Source: Basidiobolus meristosporus CBS 931.73
Lineage: Eukaryota > Basidiobolomycota > Basidiobolomycetes > Basidiobolales > Basidiobolaceae
Length of the DNA: 64,000 bases
NCBI GenBank assembly: GCA_002104905.1
Contig: MCFE01000006.1
Span: 186,001 to 250,000 of the forward strand
Direction of reading: 5' to 3'
Within the stretch, counting starts at the first letter, position 1; every line of letters starts with the position of its first letter. Under the pieces are notes generated by a model. That model ran no database searches and had not been told where the DNA came from. It saw only the letters and a list, made by a program, of their open reading frames with translations. Of this stretch, positions 12,691-24,654 are shown one piece after another. Both the position numbers and the translations under genes were made by a program.

Positions 12691-15335
12691 ACAGGAGCAG
12701 TATCTCTTAGTCATGGCAAAACACTGCCTGTGATCCTTGTAATACTTCCTGTGCTCTCTGCATGGTATATGGCTCAGAGGCTTGTTACAATAGCCACATG
12801 GTCTTTTTTCTCTTCTATAATGGCATTGACTCACAGTAGTCTTCTCCATGGGGCAAACACTTTGACACTCAACAACATAATGTCATTCCAGACAGTCTTG
12901 TATTTGGACATCCCAACTACATGAATGCAAGATTCAATGATGACCCACCACAGTGACCATTATAGATGAAGTTGCGGTACCATATACACACTTATAGGTA
13001 ACACTATTTCCCCTTTGGTACAACTCACTTTCATATATATGCTGCTAAAAAATAAAGCAAAGCTGTTTGGTTCCCAACCAAATGCCACCAATGACAGAAG
13101 TAGAACAACAATTGAACAACAGCCTGCTTTGACATTCAGTGCAACAAGTAGGGCTATATCCACAAAGGCCATGTTGATAGTGTGCCCACTGAAGGTAACA
13201 ATGTGGACTCATCAGGATCTCAGTCAAGTAGGCAAATGAGAATATATGGGGAGCTACAAGCTGACCATAATGTGCAGGCAGATGAGAACATAGGAAACTC
13301 AGTACCTTCAGTTGAATTCCAGCAAGTGGCTGTCATTGCATCACCATCATTCATATTAGCAAGTATGTTGTCAGCTCATAAAAAAGCATTCATGAAGAAA
13401 TTAGGTGCAGTAGCCTACACAAGGGATACAATGTTCCAGAGAAATCAGGACATGGTCAAGAATTCTGATTCGTGGATGATACATGCAGGGCAATTAGTAT
13501 TACAGGTAGTGAGTGCAGTATCATTGCTATACAGAAGGAACTTAAGTAGCTCAGTGTCACAGCCAAGAATTGAGCCATTTTCCAATGTAACAGCAGAGGA
13601 GCACCATACAGTCTTTCAAGCGCAGCAATAGTGCCCATATATAAAGCCCAGAGAGAAACCTATCATAGCATGGGGGAGACTGTGGTGTTTGTACCAAAGC
13701 CTAAAAGTATGTAGACATTGAAGATATATGAAGCTATCAAGTTCAATGATGAAGGGTGGGCTGATACTCAGGAGGCTGCCAGAAGACTAGCATGGCATTA
13801 CCTTAAGGCTGACATACCATGGGACCATCAGGAGCTCTAGGCCAAGCAGAATGAGCTTGACCTATTCCATGAGCATTACCCTGGACTCAAGCAGGTATAC
13901 AGATTCTGGGTAAGCATTAGCATGCCAGGAAGGTATCTCAAGAATAGCAGACACTATCAAAGGCAGAATTAGAAGGGCTCAATAGCTAAAAGCCAGTGGC
14001 TTACTCAAGAGCTTGTCACAAGTAGAGCTGAAAGCTCTGAACAAGCGGCAAAGAAATGTCAGGTAGGCAGAAAAGTACCTGCCAGGGGCAGGCAGGCAGA
14101 AATATATGCATCAGTGCAGCATTTGTCAAGGAGAAAATGTAGTTAATGCAAGGAGTACTCAGTCATAGTGGCAGTAACAAATATCTACAGCTTTCTCAGG
14201 AGCCTCTCACAAGCAGGGTTGGAAGTTCCAAACAAATGGCAAAGAAGCTTCAGGTTGCTGGGAGAGTGCCAGCAAGGAACAAGGGGGCAAAAATGAATGC
14301 ACCAGTGCAGAATTCATCACAGAAAAGGTGGAGTACAATACAGGAAGCACTCAGTCAAAATAGCAGTGAAAGACCTGGAGGTGATAAAGGTAAAGGTAAA
14401 GAGAAAAAAGTTTACCCATGCCAGAGTCAGGGAAGCATGAGAAAGAAACAGTAGTTCTCACCAATTAAAGTCATCAGCCCATAACAGGCTGAATCCCATC
14501 ATTGCCAAGAAGAAGTACCAACAAGAAAAAAGCTGTTTTCTTTGGATTTGGAAGCACAGATTGTTGAACAACACTCCAGTGAGGTATATGAGATTTCAGA
14601 GAAAAGCAGTTCATCTACCACAGCCCACACATCCTCCATTCTGGACAGAGTGGAGATCCTGCTGACAGACACAGCAACAGTGTTAACAACTCAACAGACT
14701 AATAAAGTACGTACAGTTGAACTTTGGAGCATTAATAGGCACACTAAGAGGTTGTAGCACCTATTCATGAGCAGTGCTCAGGAGAATGCCCTTGAACATT
14801 GCAAATACGTATTGCAAAGACTAGTAGATGAGGTGCTCAACCTTGCGGTGCCAGCTGGAGACCTGGACATATAAGAACCTATGAGTGAACAGTGGCATAA
14901 TGCCACTGAGTTCCTGCCAAAGTTATGAAAAAAGGGTGTCACAGCAGGTATTCCTGTTGAATGATGAATTTTAATGAAGTTACTTGTTGAGTGTGAGGCT
15001 GGGCTTAATGCTAGTGCTTGGTATAAAGACATGTTTATGTCAATACAATTGGTAATTGTGGTATAATGGAAGCTTCAATGGACAATAATCAACTTGTATG
15101 CTTGAAAAGTAAGAGGATTGGTTGGGTTAGAAAGTAAGGAGTGTGTAACAGTGGCAATAGCCAATCAATTTACACAAACATAGGGGTTGATTTAGTGTCT
15201 GGGATTAGATAGTGAGGGAATTGGCAGAGGATCAATCAAAAGCCACTTATGTGAAGCTTAGATGGAAAATTTTGACCAAGTTTTTTGTGAAATCTGGTGT
15301 ACAATTATTTTTCAACAGTCTTTGCTCAGTGTCAT
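12691..15335 (+). mobile_element. ORF X transposon family, copy B
   Basis: Plus-strand copy joined directly to copy A. The leader at 12690-13030 matches the region upstream of ORF X in copy C. Coding remnants occur at 13039-13240 ('LLKNKAKLFGSQPN'), 13182-13631 (149 codons open, covering the serine-rich and coiled-coil part), 14146-14454 and 14542-14757, then the 'EPMSEQWHNA' block near 14880. The tail at 15040-15335 matches 12400-12690. It ends against the Harbinger-like copy at 15336. Several stops; no intact product. Confidence 0.65.
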
Positions 15336-16071
15336 GACAGGATTGATACCTCATATTCATGGGACTGCATGCCTTCTATCAGCCCGTATAGAACTGCCTC
15401 TGTCCTCTGAAAGGTCTGTTCATCCTCACAGGGAATGTATCCAAAACTTCTTTTATATGTAACTGGCTGCTGAAAACTCTAGGAGATGAAAGTGGATTGA
15501 AGCTTTGGAACTTGATATCTCTAGGTTGCTCTGAGTTATTCATACCCTCTGCAAGGTGGTTATTCACTGCTGTTTGCTGGGAATGAAATCTTCTAGGACT
15601 TTTGCTGCCATGGATGGTGGGATGAAGCCTAGTAGGGCAATAGTTCTTGCAATAGCAAAGAAGCTTAACAAGGGATCTACTCAAGTAGATTGGGGTACAT
15701 TATCCAGAGTACTTGGCATAGATATCCACTAATGTGTCAAAAGGAAATTCAGTAGTAGCAATGGCATTGATGAGGAAAGACCTTTCAGATGAGTAAGTCA
15801 TATTAAAAATGGTAGATTATCAAATAGATGTGCATTGAATCAATTTGATGCAATCTGTTTAATTTATACAAATTAATGTGTTATGCTTAAATCTCCATCT
15901 AGTACTATGCATCCATCATTATGTTGCAAATATCATCCTCAAACAATGACTTGGTGATTTTATTGATGATTTGCTTACAAACCTAAAATGATATGGGAAA
16001 TCTGCAATTGACATAATCTGATATGTGTCAATGCAACCCAAGATCCACTCTGCATAATATATGGAGAATTC
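15336..16071 (-). pseudogene. Harbinger-like DDE transposase, copy H1 (truncated)
   Basis: On minus, translation from about 15900 down to 15340 resembles the PIF/Harbinger (DDE_Tnp_4, PF13359) transposase. The clearest motif is 'VLDTFPVRMNRPFRGQRQF' (15379-15440), the segment after the first catalytic Asp, here shared with copy H3 at 26800. The upstream part (15900-15690) matches 26330-26600 line by line. The copy is cut off right after 'FYTG', where ORF X copy B ends. Its 5' side runs toward ORF Y copy 1 (20840), but a complete copia element (16072-20749) has inserted between them. Frame broken; dead. Confidence 0.7.
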
Positions 16072-16420
16072 TGTTGTAAGAGTCTTGGAGATATTGGAAG
16101 TGATTGTGAGGACAAGTAGATTGTGTGGTTTTCACTTGATGATTTAATGAATGTAAAAGTAGTATTGATACCTGTACATGGTCTTGGGATAACAAGCACG
16201 TAGAATAGGTTAAGGAAGGTCCCAAGAACATATGTGCAAAGTTTGGGGCTGTTTGGACAACTTTGAGAATTTTCATGTTCTGGGTACCTGGTATTTTTGG
16301 TGTAAATATTCTAAGTAAATCACAACAAGGAATTTGGTCAGTATTCTCTAGGATTTGAAGGTAATGATTTAAGTGACTAAGTTAGGTGAATAGTTAGGTG
16401 GAAATACAAATTTTACAACA
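16072..16420 (-). repeat. Copia 3' LTR
   Basis: 349 bp, beginning TGTTGTAAGAGTC and ending TTTTACAACA on the plus strand; very similar throughout to 20402-20749. The copies differ by scattered substitutions and about one base in length, so insertion is not very recent. Confidence 0.92.
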
Positions 16421-16431
16421 CTCCCACTCAG

Positions 16432-17709
16432 CTAAATGTTCATACTGACTAGTCCTAATTTTGACCTAAGATATTCAAACTTGTCTCTAGCTAATGGTTT
16501 GGTGAATATGTCTGCAATCATTTCATCTGTAGGACAGTGAACTAAGCTAACTAAGTAACTCTCTATAGCTTCACGTATGAAATGATTTCTAAAATCTATG
16601 TGCTTGGCTCTAGCATGAAAAGATGGATTTCTACCTAATTGTATACATCCTTGATTATCTTGAAATAAAGTAATAGACGTTTTTTGACATTGGCCTAAAT
16701 CTGTAAGCAGCTTTCTTAACCACATTGCCTCTTTTGTAGCTTCACAGGCTGCCATGTACTCTGCCTCTGTGGTAGAAAGTGCTACAGTTGGTTGCTTTCT
16801 TGAATTCCATGAAATTGCTCCTTGATGATAAAGAAAGGTGTACCCTGTGGTGGATCTTCTGTCTTCTAAATTTTGTCCCCAATCAGCATCAGAGTATCCC
16901 ACAAGATCCTGTTCTGAATCCTTATAAGTGTATCTTAAGCAGATATCAGCAGTTCCTTTTAGGTATCTAAAAATCCGCTTAACTGCTGCAATATGATCAG
17001 ATCCATAGTTCTGATTATGTTGGGTGACAACTCCCATTGAACATGAGATATCTGGACATGTTCCAAGCATAATTTACGTCAGACTGCCAATCATATATTG
17101 ATGAGGAAAGTCAGGGCTTTCAGATGACACCAAGATCCCTTGATTTGGTTGAGTTTTGACCAAGTTAAGGTCTGTCTCCATTGGGGTAGCTGCTGGTTTA
17201 CAGTCTTCCATTTGTTACTTCTTTAGTATATCTTGAGTATACTTGGACTGACTTAGGGTGATAGTCTGGGTTCTTCTGTCTATGGAGAACTTAATCCCTA
17301 AGTAGTAACTGAGTTCTCCTAGCTCAGACATCTTGAACTCCTTAGATAGGCTGGATCTAGTCTCTTCTAATGTTGCTAGGTTATTGGTGGCTATAATAAG
17401 ATCATCCACTTACAGAGCTAATAAAACTGGATTTGCTCTGTCTGGCTTATATTTTATGCTATAGTCAGCATTACTCCTTTTGAAACTCAAAGATTCCAAA
17501 TAAGAATCTATCTTGCTATTCCAGCCTCTTGGTGATTGTTTGAGACCATGTAGTGACTTTTTAAGCTTGCTGACCAAATGGGGGTTATCTTGGTTAACAA
17601 ACCCATCAGGCTGGTCCATGTACATGTCCTCATCATGTTCTCCATTCAAAAATGTAGTTTTTAGATCCATTTGATGAATAAAAAACTTATATTTGGCTGC
17701 AATAGCCAA
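16432..17709 (-). pseudogene. Copia reverse transcriptase and RNase H (broken)
   Basis: The RT part (17410-17709) contains 'IHQMDLKTTFLNGE' and 'YMDQPDGFV'. The catalytic YVDD block at 17395-17410 reads stop-VDDLIIA: the Tyr codon has become TAA. The linking part at 17215-17409 holds 'LGELSYYLGIKF'. RNase H (16432-17070, 212 codons open) contains 'DADWG', 'STTGY', 'ALSTTEAEYMA' and 'HIDFRNHFIRE', and ends 'DIFTKPLARDKFEYLRSKLG' just upstream of the polypurine tract. The RNase H half is well kept; the polymerase half carries the in-frame stop plus a shift near 17215. Confidence 0.9.
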
Positions 17710-18252
17710 TATTAATCTGATGGAATTAAACTTGGCTACCAGTGCAAAGGTCTCAGTATAGTCAAGTCCTTTTGTTTGAGAGTATCCTTTGGCTACAAGT
17801 CTTGCTTTGTATCTTTCAATTGTACCATCAACCTTGTATTTTGTCTTGAAGACCCATCTGCATCTAATTGATTTTTAGTTGATTGGTAATTTGACTAAGT
17901 CCCAAGTTTGATTTTCCATCAGGGCCTGATATTCCTCAGTCATTGCAGATCTCCAAAACTTTGTCTGAGGGCTATTTAGGGCCTCTTTACAGTCTGGGGT
18001 TCATCAATATGGACTGAATATGCATAGACTAAGTTTGTACCCTCATTGATATAGTAATTTGGGCTATTTCTTGTCCTATTGGATCTCTGGGCATTTGGTA
18101 CTGGTATGATCACTTCTAGGATATCCTGGGCACTGTTTCTGGCTGAACCATGGTTGTAGAGTCCTCCAGAGTGAAAAAATTTTCATTGTTTTGCTCTGAT
18201 TCAATCCTGACAGTTGGTGGACTGGGGATCAAATTTTTGTCATCATCTGATG

Positions 18253-19228
18253 TCATTTTTTGTGAAAATTTAAATTTTCATCAAACAACACATCCCTGGA
18301 CTTGATCTGCTTCTTTGCTTTAGTAATGTAGAGTCTGTATGCCTTACTCTCATTGCAGTAGCCCAAAAATACGCATTTTACACTTTTTGGCTCAAATTTT
18401 GACTGATTTCTGGTCAGTTTTTGGCATATGCTGTACACCAAAATATTCTTAGATGCTCCACACTTGGTCTGTATCTGTACCATGCTTCAAATGGAGTAGA
18501 ATCACAAAGCATTTTGTAAAAACTTCTATTTTTAAGGTATACAGCAGTGGCAACTGATTCCGCCCAAAAATCATAGGATAATTTTTGATCATGGATCATA
18601 GATCTTGTCATTTCAATTATTGATCTGCTAGCACGTTCTGCTACTCCATTTTGCTGTGGGGAGTATGGTACAGTAGTCTCTTGCTGTATCCCATGAATTT
18701 TGCAGAAGTGGATGAAGAGTTTTGAGGTATATTCTCCACCATTATCATAGTGTATTTTCTTGATTTTTGACCAGTTTCTCTCTCCACAATGGCTTTAAAC
18801 TCCCTGCGCTTAGACAGAGCTTCTTCCTTTTTCTCCATGAAGTAGACCCATGTGTATCTTGTATAATCATCAATAAAAGTGATTAAATACTTCATCCCTC
18901 CTAAGGGTAAATTTTGCATAGGTCCACACAGATCTGAGTGTATAAGATCTAACTGTTTCTTAGTTTTGATTAACCCAGAGCTCTTGAGTGGTTGTCTGGC
19001 CTGTTTCACATATATGCAGGCTTCATAGTGCTCCAAATTAGCTGGGGGATCAGTTTTCACTCCAGAAATTAGCTGATCTTTGATCATTTTACGCAAATAA
19101 TCAAGATTGATATGTCCAAATCTCCTGTGCCAAAGCATTGGTGTTTCTTCATTTAAGTTACTTATATTGGCTTCCAGATATGATGGAATATAAGTCAACC
19201 TGTATAGATTCTGATCTCTGATGCCCAA
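18253..19228 (-). pseudogene. Copia integrase (broken)
   Basis: On minus, the GAG-pre-integrase block ('MLWHRRFGHINLDYL', 19080-19140) has its HH pair, but the second Cys motif reads 'HYEACIYVKQ', so the CxxC zinc pair is altered. The catalytic core follows: 'HSDLCGPM' with the first Asp and 'FIDDYTRYTWVYFM' with the second. The C-terminal part lies in other frames at 18414-18611 ('RSMIHDQKLSYDFWAE') and 18253-18483 ('FLGYCNESKAYRLY'). At least two frame shifts separate the pieces. Confidence 0.88.
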
Positions 19229-19566
19229 AGCAATGTGCGCACCATTTGATCAGTGATCCTGCTTCCAGAATTGTCAAAACTGAAACTGAGTCCTTCTGCT
19301 GTGGCCTTGCTTACAGATAGTAGGTTCTTGGCAATATCTGGTACATAGAGTACTTCTTTAAAGGTCAGTGTATGGCTTCCTTCACTGCTTCTAAGGTTTA
19401 CTTGGATAGTTCCTTCCCCCACTGCATCAAGTGTTTTATTGTCACCCATGAAAACCTTCTTAATTTGAATTTCTTGATATTTGGTAAAAAGTTCTTTTTG
19501 GTGTGTAAAGTGTTGAGAAGCTCCAGAGTCAATATACCATGTCTGAGAATCCTTGTTTGTGGTCAT
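19229..19566 (-). pseudogene. Copia aspartic protease region
   Basis: Minus-strand translation of this stretch gives 'WYIDSGASQHFTHQKELF' near its start, the copia-type retropepsin active site D-S/T-G intact, followed by 'VLYVPDIAKNLLSVS', the usual C-terminal flank. The frame is open across the protease but shifts before integrase. Confidence 0.88.
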
Positions 19567-19568
19567 AT

Positions 19569-20399
19569 TTAGTGCTGATATGAATAGTATACCTTTGGTT
19601 GCTTCATCATTCCCATATTCAGTCTTCTTTTGCTGATTATCTTTCTTTTTGAGACACCGGTCTGATGTGTGTCCTTTCCTATTGCAGTAGTTGCAAAACA
19701 GGTTGCTGTTGCCTTTGTAGGGTCTTGGGTACCTCCTTTGTTGGTTATCATAGCTTATTAAAGCATTTTCTTCTTCCTTCTTATTGCCGCTTTATTTTCT
19801 TAATTTTTCATCCAGGAGCCTTCCATATATGTAATTTAAGGTCAAATCTTCAGTTCTGGACTCTAGGGTTGATACAAGGCCATGAAACTTGTCTTTCAGG
19901 CTATTCAGGTTGGTAACTATCACATTCTCATCAGTAGTTGGTACACCCACTGATTCTATCTCATCTACCAGCAGGGTAATTCTTTTAATTAGATTTTTCA
20001 TTTCTTCTCCTGGCAGCATCTTTGTAGTAAAGAATTTTTGTCTCAGATACATTTTCGTAGCAGCTGAACATGACTGGTAGGTGTCTTCTAATGCCTTCCA
20101 GGCATTCTTTGCCGTTTTTACACTTGAGCATTGAATTAGCAATTTGTCTTTAACATTATGGCAAATGCAGTTAAAGAAACTTTGTTCTTTCTTCTGGTAC
20201 TTCAAGGCTTCCTCTCCCACATTTTCAGGAGGGCATTCTTCTCCCATGACAATATCTCAAAGGCGTCTTTCTTGTAGCAGCAACTTTATTTTCACCCTCC
20301 ACACTTGATAGTTAGATCCATCCATCTTTTCAGCAGAGGGGAAAATTCTAGTAATAGTAGTAGTGGACATTGCAGAGAGTGACAGCTTGGGGCTCATAG
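19569..20399 (-). pseudogene. Copia Gag (UBN2) with zinc knuckle
   Basis: Gag starts at the ATG a few bases inside the 5' LTR border (about 20397), with 'MDGSNYQVWRVKIKLLLQ' at its N-terminus (20257-20335). The UBN2 body is 19792-20247 (151 codons open; 'AKNAWKALEDTYQ', 'LTLNYIYGRLLDE'). A CCHC knuckle (C-x2-C-x4-H-x4-C, 'CNYCNRKGHTSDRC') lies near 19660-19700 and is intact, but a stop after 'DEKLRK' (19800) separates it from the body. Gag would form the capsid of the virus-like particle. Confidence 0.87.
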
Positions 20400-20401
20400 C
20401 C

Positions 20402-20749
20402 TGTTGTAAGAGTCTTGGAGATATTGGAAGTGATTGGGAGGACAAGTAGATTGTGTGGTTTTCACTTGATGATTTATAGAATGTAAAAGTAGTATTGATA
20501 CTTTTACATGGTCTTGGGATAACAAGCACGTAGAATAGGTTAAGGAAGGTCCCAAGAACATATGTGCAAAGTTTGGGGCTGCTTGGACAACTTTGAGAAT
20601 TTTCATGTTCTGGGTACCTGGTATTTTGGTAAAAATATTCTAGGTAAGTCCCAACAAGGAATTTGGTCAGTATTCTCTAGGATTTGAAGGTAATGATTTA
20701 AGTGACTAAGTTAGGTGAATATTCAGGTGGAAATACAAATTTTACAACA
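20402..20749 (-). repeat. Copia 5' LTR
   Basis: 348 bp with the same TGTTGTAA/TTACAACA ends as 16072-16420. On minus the element interior starts at 20401 with 'GGCTATGAGCCCC', in which the ATG of gag lies, so primer-binding site and start codon overlap or adjoin. Confidence 0.92.
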
Positions 20750-22460
20750 AATTCAACAATCACATTATTTTTCATATATACTTTTATAAGACAAGATTGA
20801 TGCTAATATAGAACTGTATAAGTATCCACATCCATAACAATGGTCCTTATGCCAAATCTCAACTCATCTTTAATAATACTTGTAAACAACCTATGTTCCA
20901 GCTCACAAGAGTGGTCCACACCAGAAAAGTTGATGTTAGATGCATTCAAGTTCTTGCCAAATGATTTTAGTACAGCCCAAATGTCTATGATAAGCCCTCA
21001 TACAGATATTTTGGCACTGCTCATTAGTCTAGCAGAGCTGAATACCTCAGAAAGTCAACACAGATGGAAGAATCTCAGCAGACAGCTGTGGCATTGATTC
21101 TACATCTAAATGCCAGCAGATATATATAAGCAGATACATAACAAGAGAAGTATTCAAATCAAGAATGAGCTGATAGTGAAAGTATTTGATGAGGAAGCCG
21201 TTGCAAACAGTTCTGCATCAATTTGCATAATACAGGCTGGACATGTCCATTTGTGTCTCACTTTGGGAACCAAAAAGATTTGGAATGAGTTTTTGTCTCA
21301 AATGACTAAAGGACTACATGATATATCAGTAGAGCTAAGGGGCTTCCAAGAGCAATATACATAAGACTCATCAAGGCAACAGTTCCAAAGTATCTAACAG
21401 AGGGCAAGTGAATACCTTTGGGAATCAAAAGGTGAGCTTCAAGTGGAAGATTACAGACCTCAAGCAACTGCATATATCTTATGCCAGCACTCCTTGCTGG
21501 ATCCCTTACCATCTTTTGCAATACCAGATTGCTGGCACATATCAGTTCAATCTATGTAAACACCTTTGACAACAGCACCCTGCATCAAGTTGATGTGCAT
21601 TGGGTCAATGCACTTGCTTGAGGGCAAAACTACCAGAACTTGCCAAACAGCTCATTGAGACAGAGTTTCATTAGAGCAAGCCAAGTTGCAACAGCATGTA
21701 GCATCACATCAAGCTCAGCTAAGAGCCATGTCAATGCATCAAGTTGCACCTGAATGTGCCATTACACCTGACCATCAGCAAGTTACTTCTGGTGAGTGGA
21801 CTGACAATAACTCACTTGAAGTGCCTCCACCACTAGAGCCTTTGGAAATTGAAAGAGCATGTCTGCGTGTTGCACTCCAGACCAGCTCTGTAACATCACC
21901 TGGAGCAATTCAGCACTGCCAATCTTCAGCACTGCACTCATCATCTAGGAGGCAAAATACTGACTACAAGTACAAAGTAGTCAAGATGTATTTAATAAGG
22001 GAGGCAACTTGTTTCATTGTACCATGCCAGTGCATGTAGGGCAATGTATGGTTGCTGAGAATATTTGGGCGTAATATTGTATCTACTAGTAGGCAGGATT
22101 GCTCTTGGACAATTTTGAGCTATGTGTGACAGTTTTGCCCACTATGGCTCATTGCCAAACACACAAGCTACCTGAGTTGCCATGAAATATCACATTTTGC
22201 CCACTGAGCTTGTAAATCCCTGATCTTAGTAATTGAATGAGGTGTCATGTTGAGCATGCAACCAATTGTGTAGACACAAATCAGACCAAATAGCTTCACT
22301 GGTGTTACAGATGATGTATATATGCGGAGTGCTTGTTTCCTGGGGCTCTGTTGCAAATGTGAGACAGCCTTGATATTACTTATAACAAAAATTTAGTGAT
22401 CACTGATTTATAATGGCTCAAGTTGAATAGCAAAAAAAATGAGTTGTTTGGATTGTAACA
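20750..22460 (+). pseudogene. Harbinger-like element ORF Y, copy 1
   Basis: This plus-strand unknown gene is shared with copies 2 (minus, 22486-23728) and 3 (minus, 24904-26095). It opens at ATG 20840 for 85 codons to a stop near 21095, then re-opens as 'MPADIYKQIHNK' (21110-21364) and again at 21686-22039 ('VALQTSSVTSPGAIQ'). A conserved Trp- and Arg-rich block ('QHRWKNLSRQLW', 21056-21090) is followed by 'MPAD'. I see no enzyme motif. Plant PIF/Harbinger elements carry a second Myb/SANT-like gene, and this block could be a relative, but that is inference. It diverges from the transposase at 15336-16071, with the copia element inserted between. Confidence 0.6.
22005..22335. repeat. Dispersed repeat with 'TTTCATTGTACCATG' start
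   Basis: About 330 bp recurs near 23940-24580. Both copies share 'ACTTGTTTCATTGTACCAT', then 'CTAGTAGG', and 'AAGCTACCTGA' with 'AAATCCCTGATC'. The first bases resemble the AGACTTGTTC end of the foldback family at 28-29 kb, so this may be a related non-autonomous element. Ends not fixed. Confidence 0.4.
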
Positions 22461-22479
22461 AAAGGTAATGGTTTAATGC

Positions 22480-23790
22480 ACTGCATCATCTTCTCCTAGG
22501 TTTATTTCTCAAAGGGATTGTGACTGAAGCATTTGGTAGTAATTCCCCCTGCATACCTGAACTACTTCCTTGTTGACAATCATCTTTGCTACTTGTGTTC
22601 TTGTAGTAATTTTTTAACCTCCAAGCTGATGAGTGTAATGCTGGAACTTGACCATGCTGAAATGCTCCAGAAGATGTAGAGGAACCAGCCTGAAGTGCCA
22701 CATGCTGATATGTTCATTTACCTGCCAAAGGCTCTGGTAGTAGAGGCACTTCATGTGGGTCATTATCAGTCAGCTCACCAGAAGTAACTTGCCAATGGTT
22801 GGGTATAACAGCACACACAGGTGCAACTTAATGCATTGCATAGCCCTTGACTCAGTTTGATGTGATATTACATGTTGATGTGACTTGGCTTGCTCCAATG
22901 GATCTTTGTCTAAATGAGCAGTTTGACAGGTTCTGGCAGTTTCGTTCTGAAGCAAGTGTTGATCTGATGCACATCAACTTGATGTGGGGCACTCCTGTGA
23001 AGGGTGTTGGCATAGGTTGGACTAATGTATGCTGTCATGCTAGTGTTGCAAGATGATGGTAGGGAGTCCACAAGGCATGCTGGTATAATCAAGACAATGT
23101 TGCCTGCATTCTGTATTCTTCCTCTTGAAGCTCACCTTCTGATCCCTTAAGCTATTCACTTACCCTCTGTTGATACTTGGAACTGTTGCCTTGATGAGTC
23201 TTGTTTATATTGCTCTTGGAAGCCACTTAGCTCTACTAATATATCACATTGTCCATTAGTCATTTGAAACAAATACTCACTCAAAATCTCTTTAGTTCCC
23301 AAAGCTGAGGCACAAACAGACACAGTCAGCCTGGACTGTGCAAAGTGCATGCAAAATTTTTCTTGTGCAGCTTCCTCATCAAATCCCCTCATTCTAAGCG
23401 CATTCTTGACTTCCATACATGTCTTGCTACATATCTTCTTACAAACATCTGCTGGCATATTGATGTAGAACTCTCACCACTGCTTTCTACTCAGCTTCCT
23501 CCATCTCTGTTGACTTTCTAAGGTATCCTGTTCTGCTAGATTAATGAGAAATGCCCAAATTTCTGTATTAATGCTCATCACAGACACTGAGGCCATATTG
23601 AAATTATTTGGCAAGAACTCAAACAGATCTGAAATCATATTTTCAGGCCTGGACCACTCTTGTGAGCTGGGGGATGGGTTTTGTTTAGGTTGTACTAAAG
23701 ATGAGCTGAGACTTGGCATAGGGACCATTGTGATGGATATGGATACCTATACAGTACTATATTGGCATCAACCTGGCCTTATATGAAATA
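22480..23790 (-). pseudogene. Harbinger-like element ORF Y, copy 2
   Basis: Minus-strand copy, inverted relative to copy 1. The N-terminal half is at 23474-23728 (starts 'MVPMPSLSSSL') and ends at a stop right after 'RKLSRKQW'. The next half, 23156-23458, starts 'MPADVCKKICSK' and ends 'VSTEGK'. A C-terminal piece at 22486-22701 ends in 'LRNKPRRR', a basic tail. Copies 1 and 3 show the same order, so the frame once continued across the whole stretch (over 350 residues). Its transposase partner, expected to the right of 23.9 kb, is lost; the dispersed repeat at 23940 lies there. Confidence 0.6.
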
Positions 23791-23936
23791 TATATGAAGA
23801 CCAATGAAATTTTTAATTTCCTTATATTATGCATAATGCTTCTTGGATTGCATTGACACAGATCAGCTCACAGCAATTATGGATTTCCCATTACATTTTG
23901 GACTTGTGGGCAAACCATCAAACAAATCACCAAGTC

Positions 23937-24650
23937 ATTAGACTTGTTTCATTGTACCATGCCAGGGTATGTGGTGCAATCTGTGGACTCTAAGAACAAT
24001 TTGGGGCAATAATATATATACTAGTAGGTAGGATTGCTCTTGCACTATTTTGCACCATTGTGCACCATGTGTGACAATCTTGCACACTATGGCTCAATCT
24101 GACATAATGTGGTTGGCATGGATGATTGTGCCAACTTGTATTGCTTGCATCAAGTACACAATTTGATACTACTATTGTGGTAGGTAAGATCTGGTGTTTG
24201 GATATGTTTCTTCAAAGTGAATGAAATTAAATGCATCTCACACCATAAACTACACTGATACTTTCCATTTTGGTTACCATTACTCCAATTGGATGGTATC
24301 TCAGCAGTTATTTGGTCCAAAAGTATCCTGAAGCTGTCAGCCCCCCATTGGCTCTTTGGCCAATACACAAGCTACCTGATTTGCCATCAAATTTCCCATT
24401 TTGCCCATTGAGCAAGTAAATCCCTGATCCTAGTGATTGGACAAGGTGGCATAGCTAGCACCCAACCAATTGTATAGGTGTAACACAGATTAAATGGCTG
24501 CACTGGTGTTAAGATGATGCATAAATATGCAGGGTGTTTAATTACACGGGTTCTGTGTCTAATGTGAGACAACCTTGATATTGCTTATATCAAGAATTTA
24601 GTGACCACAGACTTGCAATGGCTCAATTTGGATTGCAAAAAAATATGTGG
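23937..24650. repeat. Dispersed repeat, second copy, with nearby tail repeats
   Basis: Matches 22005-22335 over most of its first 200 bases and around 24370-24450. An internal cluster near 24045-24110 repeats short TGCAC units. From 24540 to 24650 the sequence repeats motifs of 22330-22440 ('GAGACAACCTTGATATTGC'). No gene recognised. Confidence 0.4.
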
Positions 24651-24654
24651 TCTG

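Larger units (their letters stand above)
16072..20749 (-). mobile_element. Nearly complete Ty1/copia retrotransposon with TSD
   Basis: A 4678-bp element in minus orientation. Two LTRs of 349 and 348 bp (16072-16420 and 20402-20749) share the ends TGTTGTAA/TTACAACA. It is flanked by the perfect 5-bp duplication AATTC (16067-16071 and 20750-20754). Read on minus, the order is LTR, gag, protease, integrase, reverse transcriptase, RNase H, LTR, i.e. copia order. A polypurine tract ending 'TGAGTGGGAG' adjoins the 3' LTR at 16421-16430. Several stops and frame shifts lie inside the polyprotein, so it is no longer autonomous. It sits in the spacer between the divergent genes of Harbinger-like copy H1, which must therefore be older. 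Confidence 0.93.
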
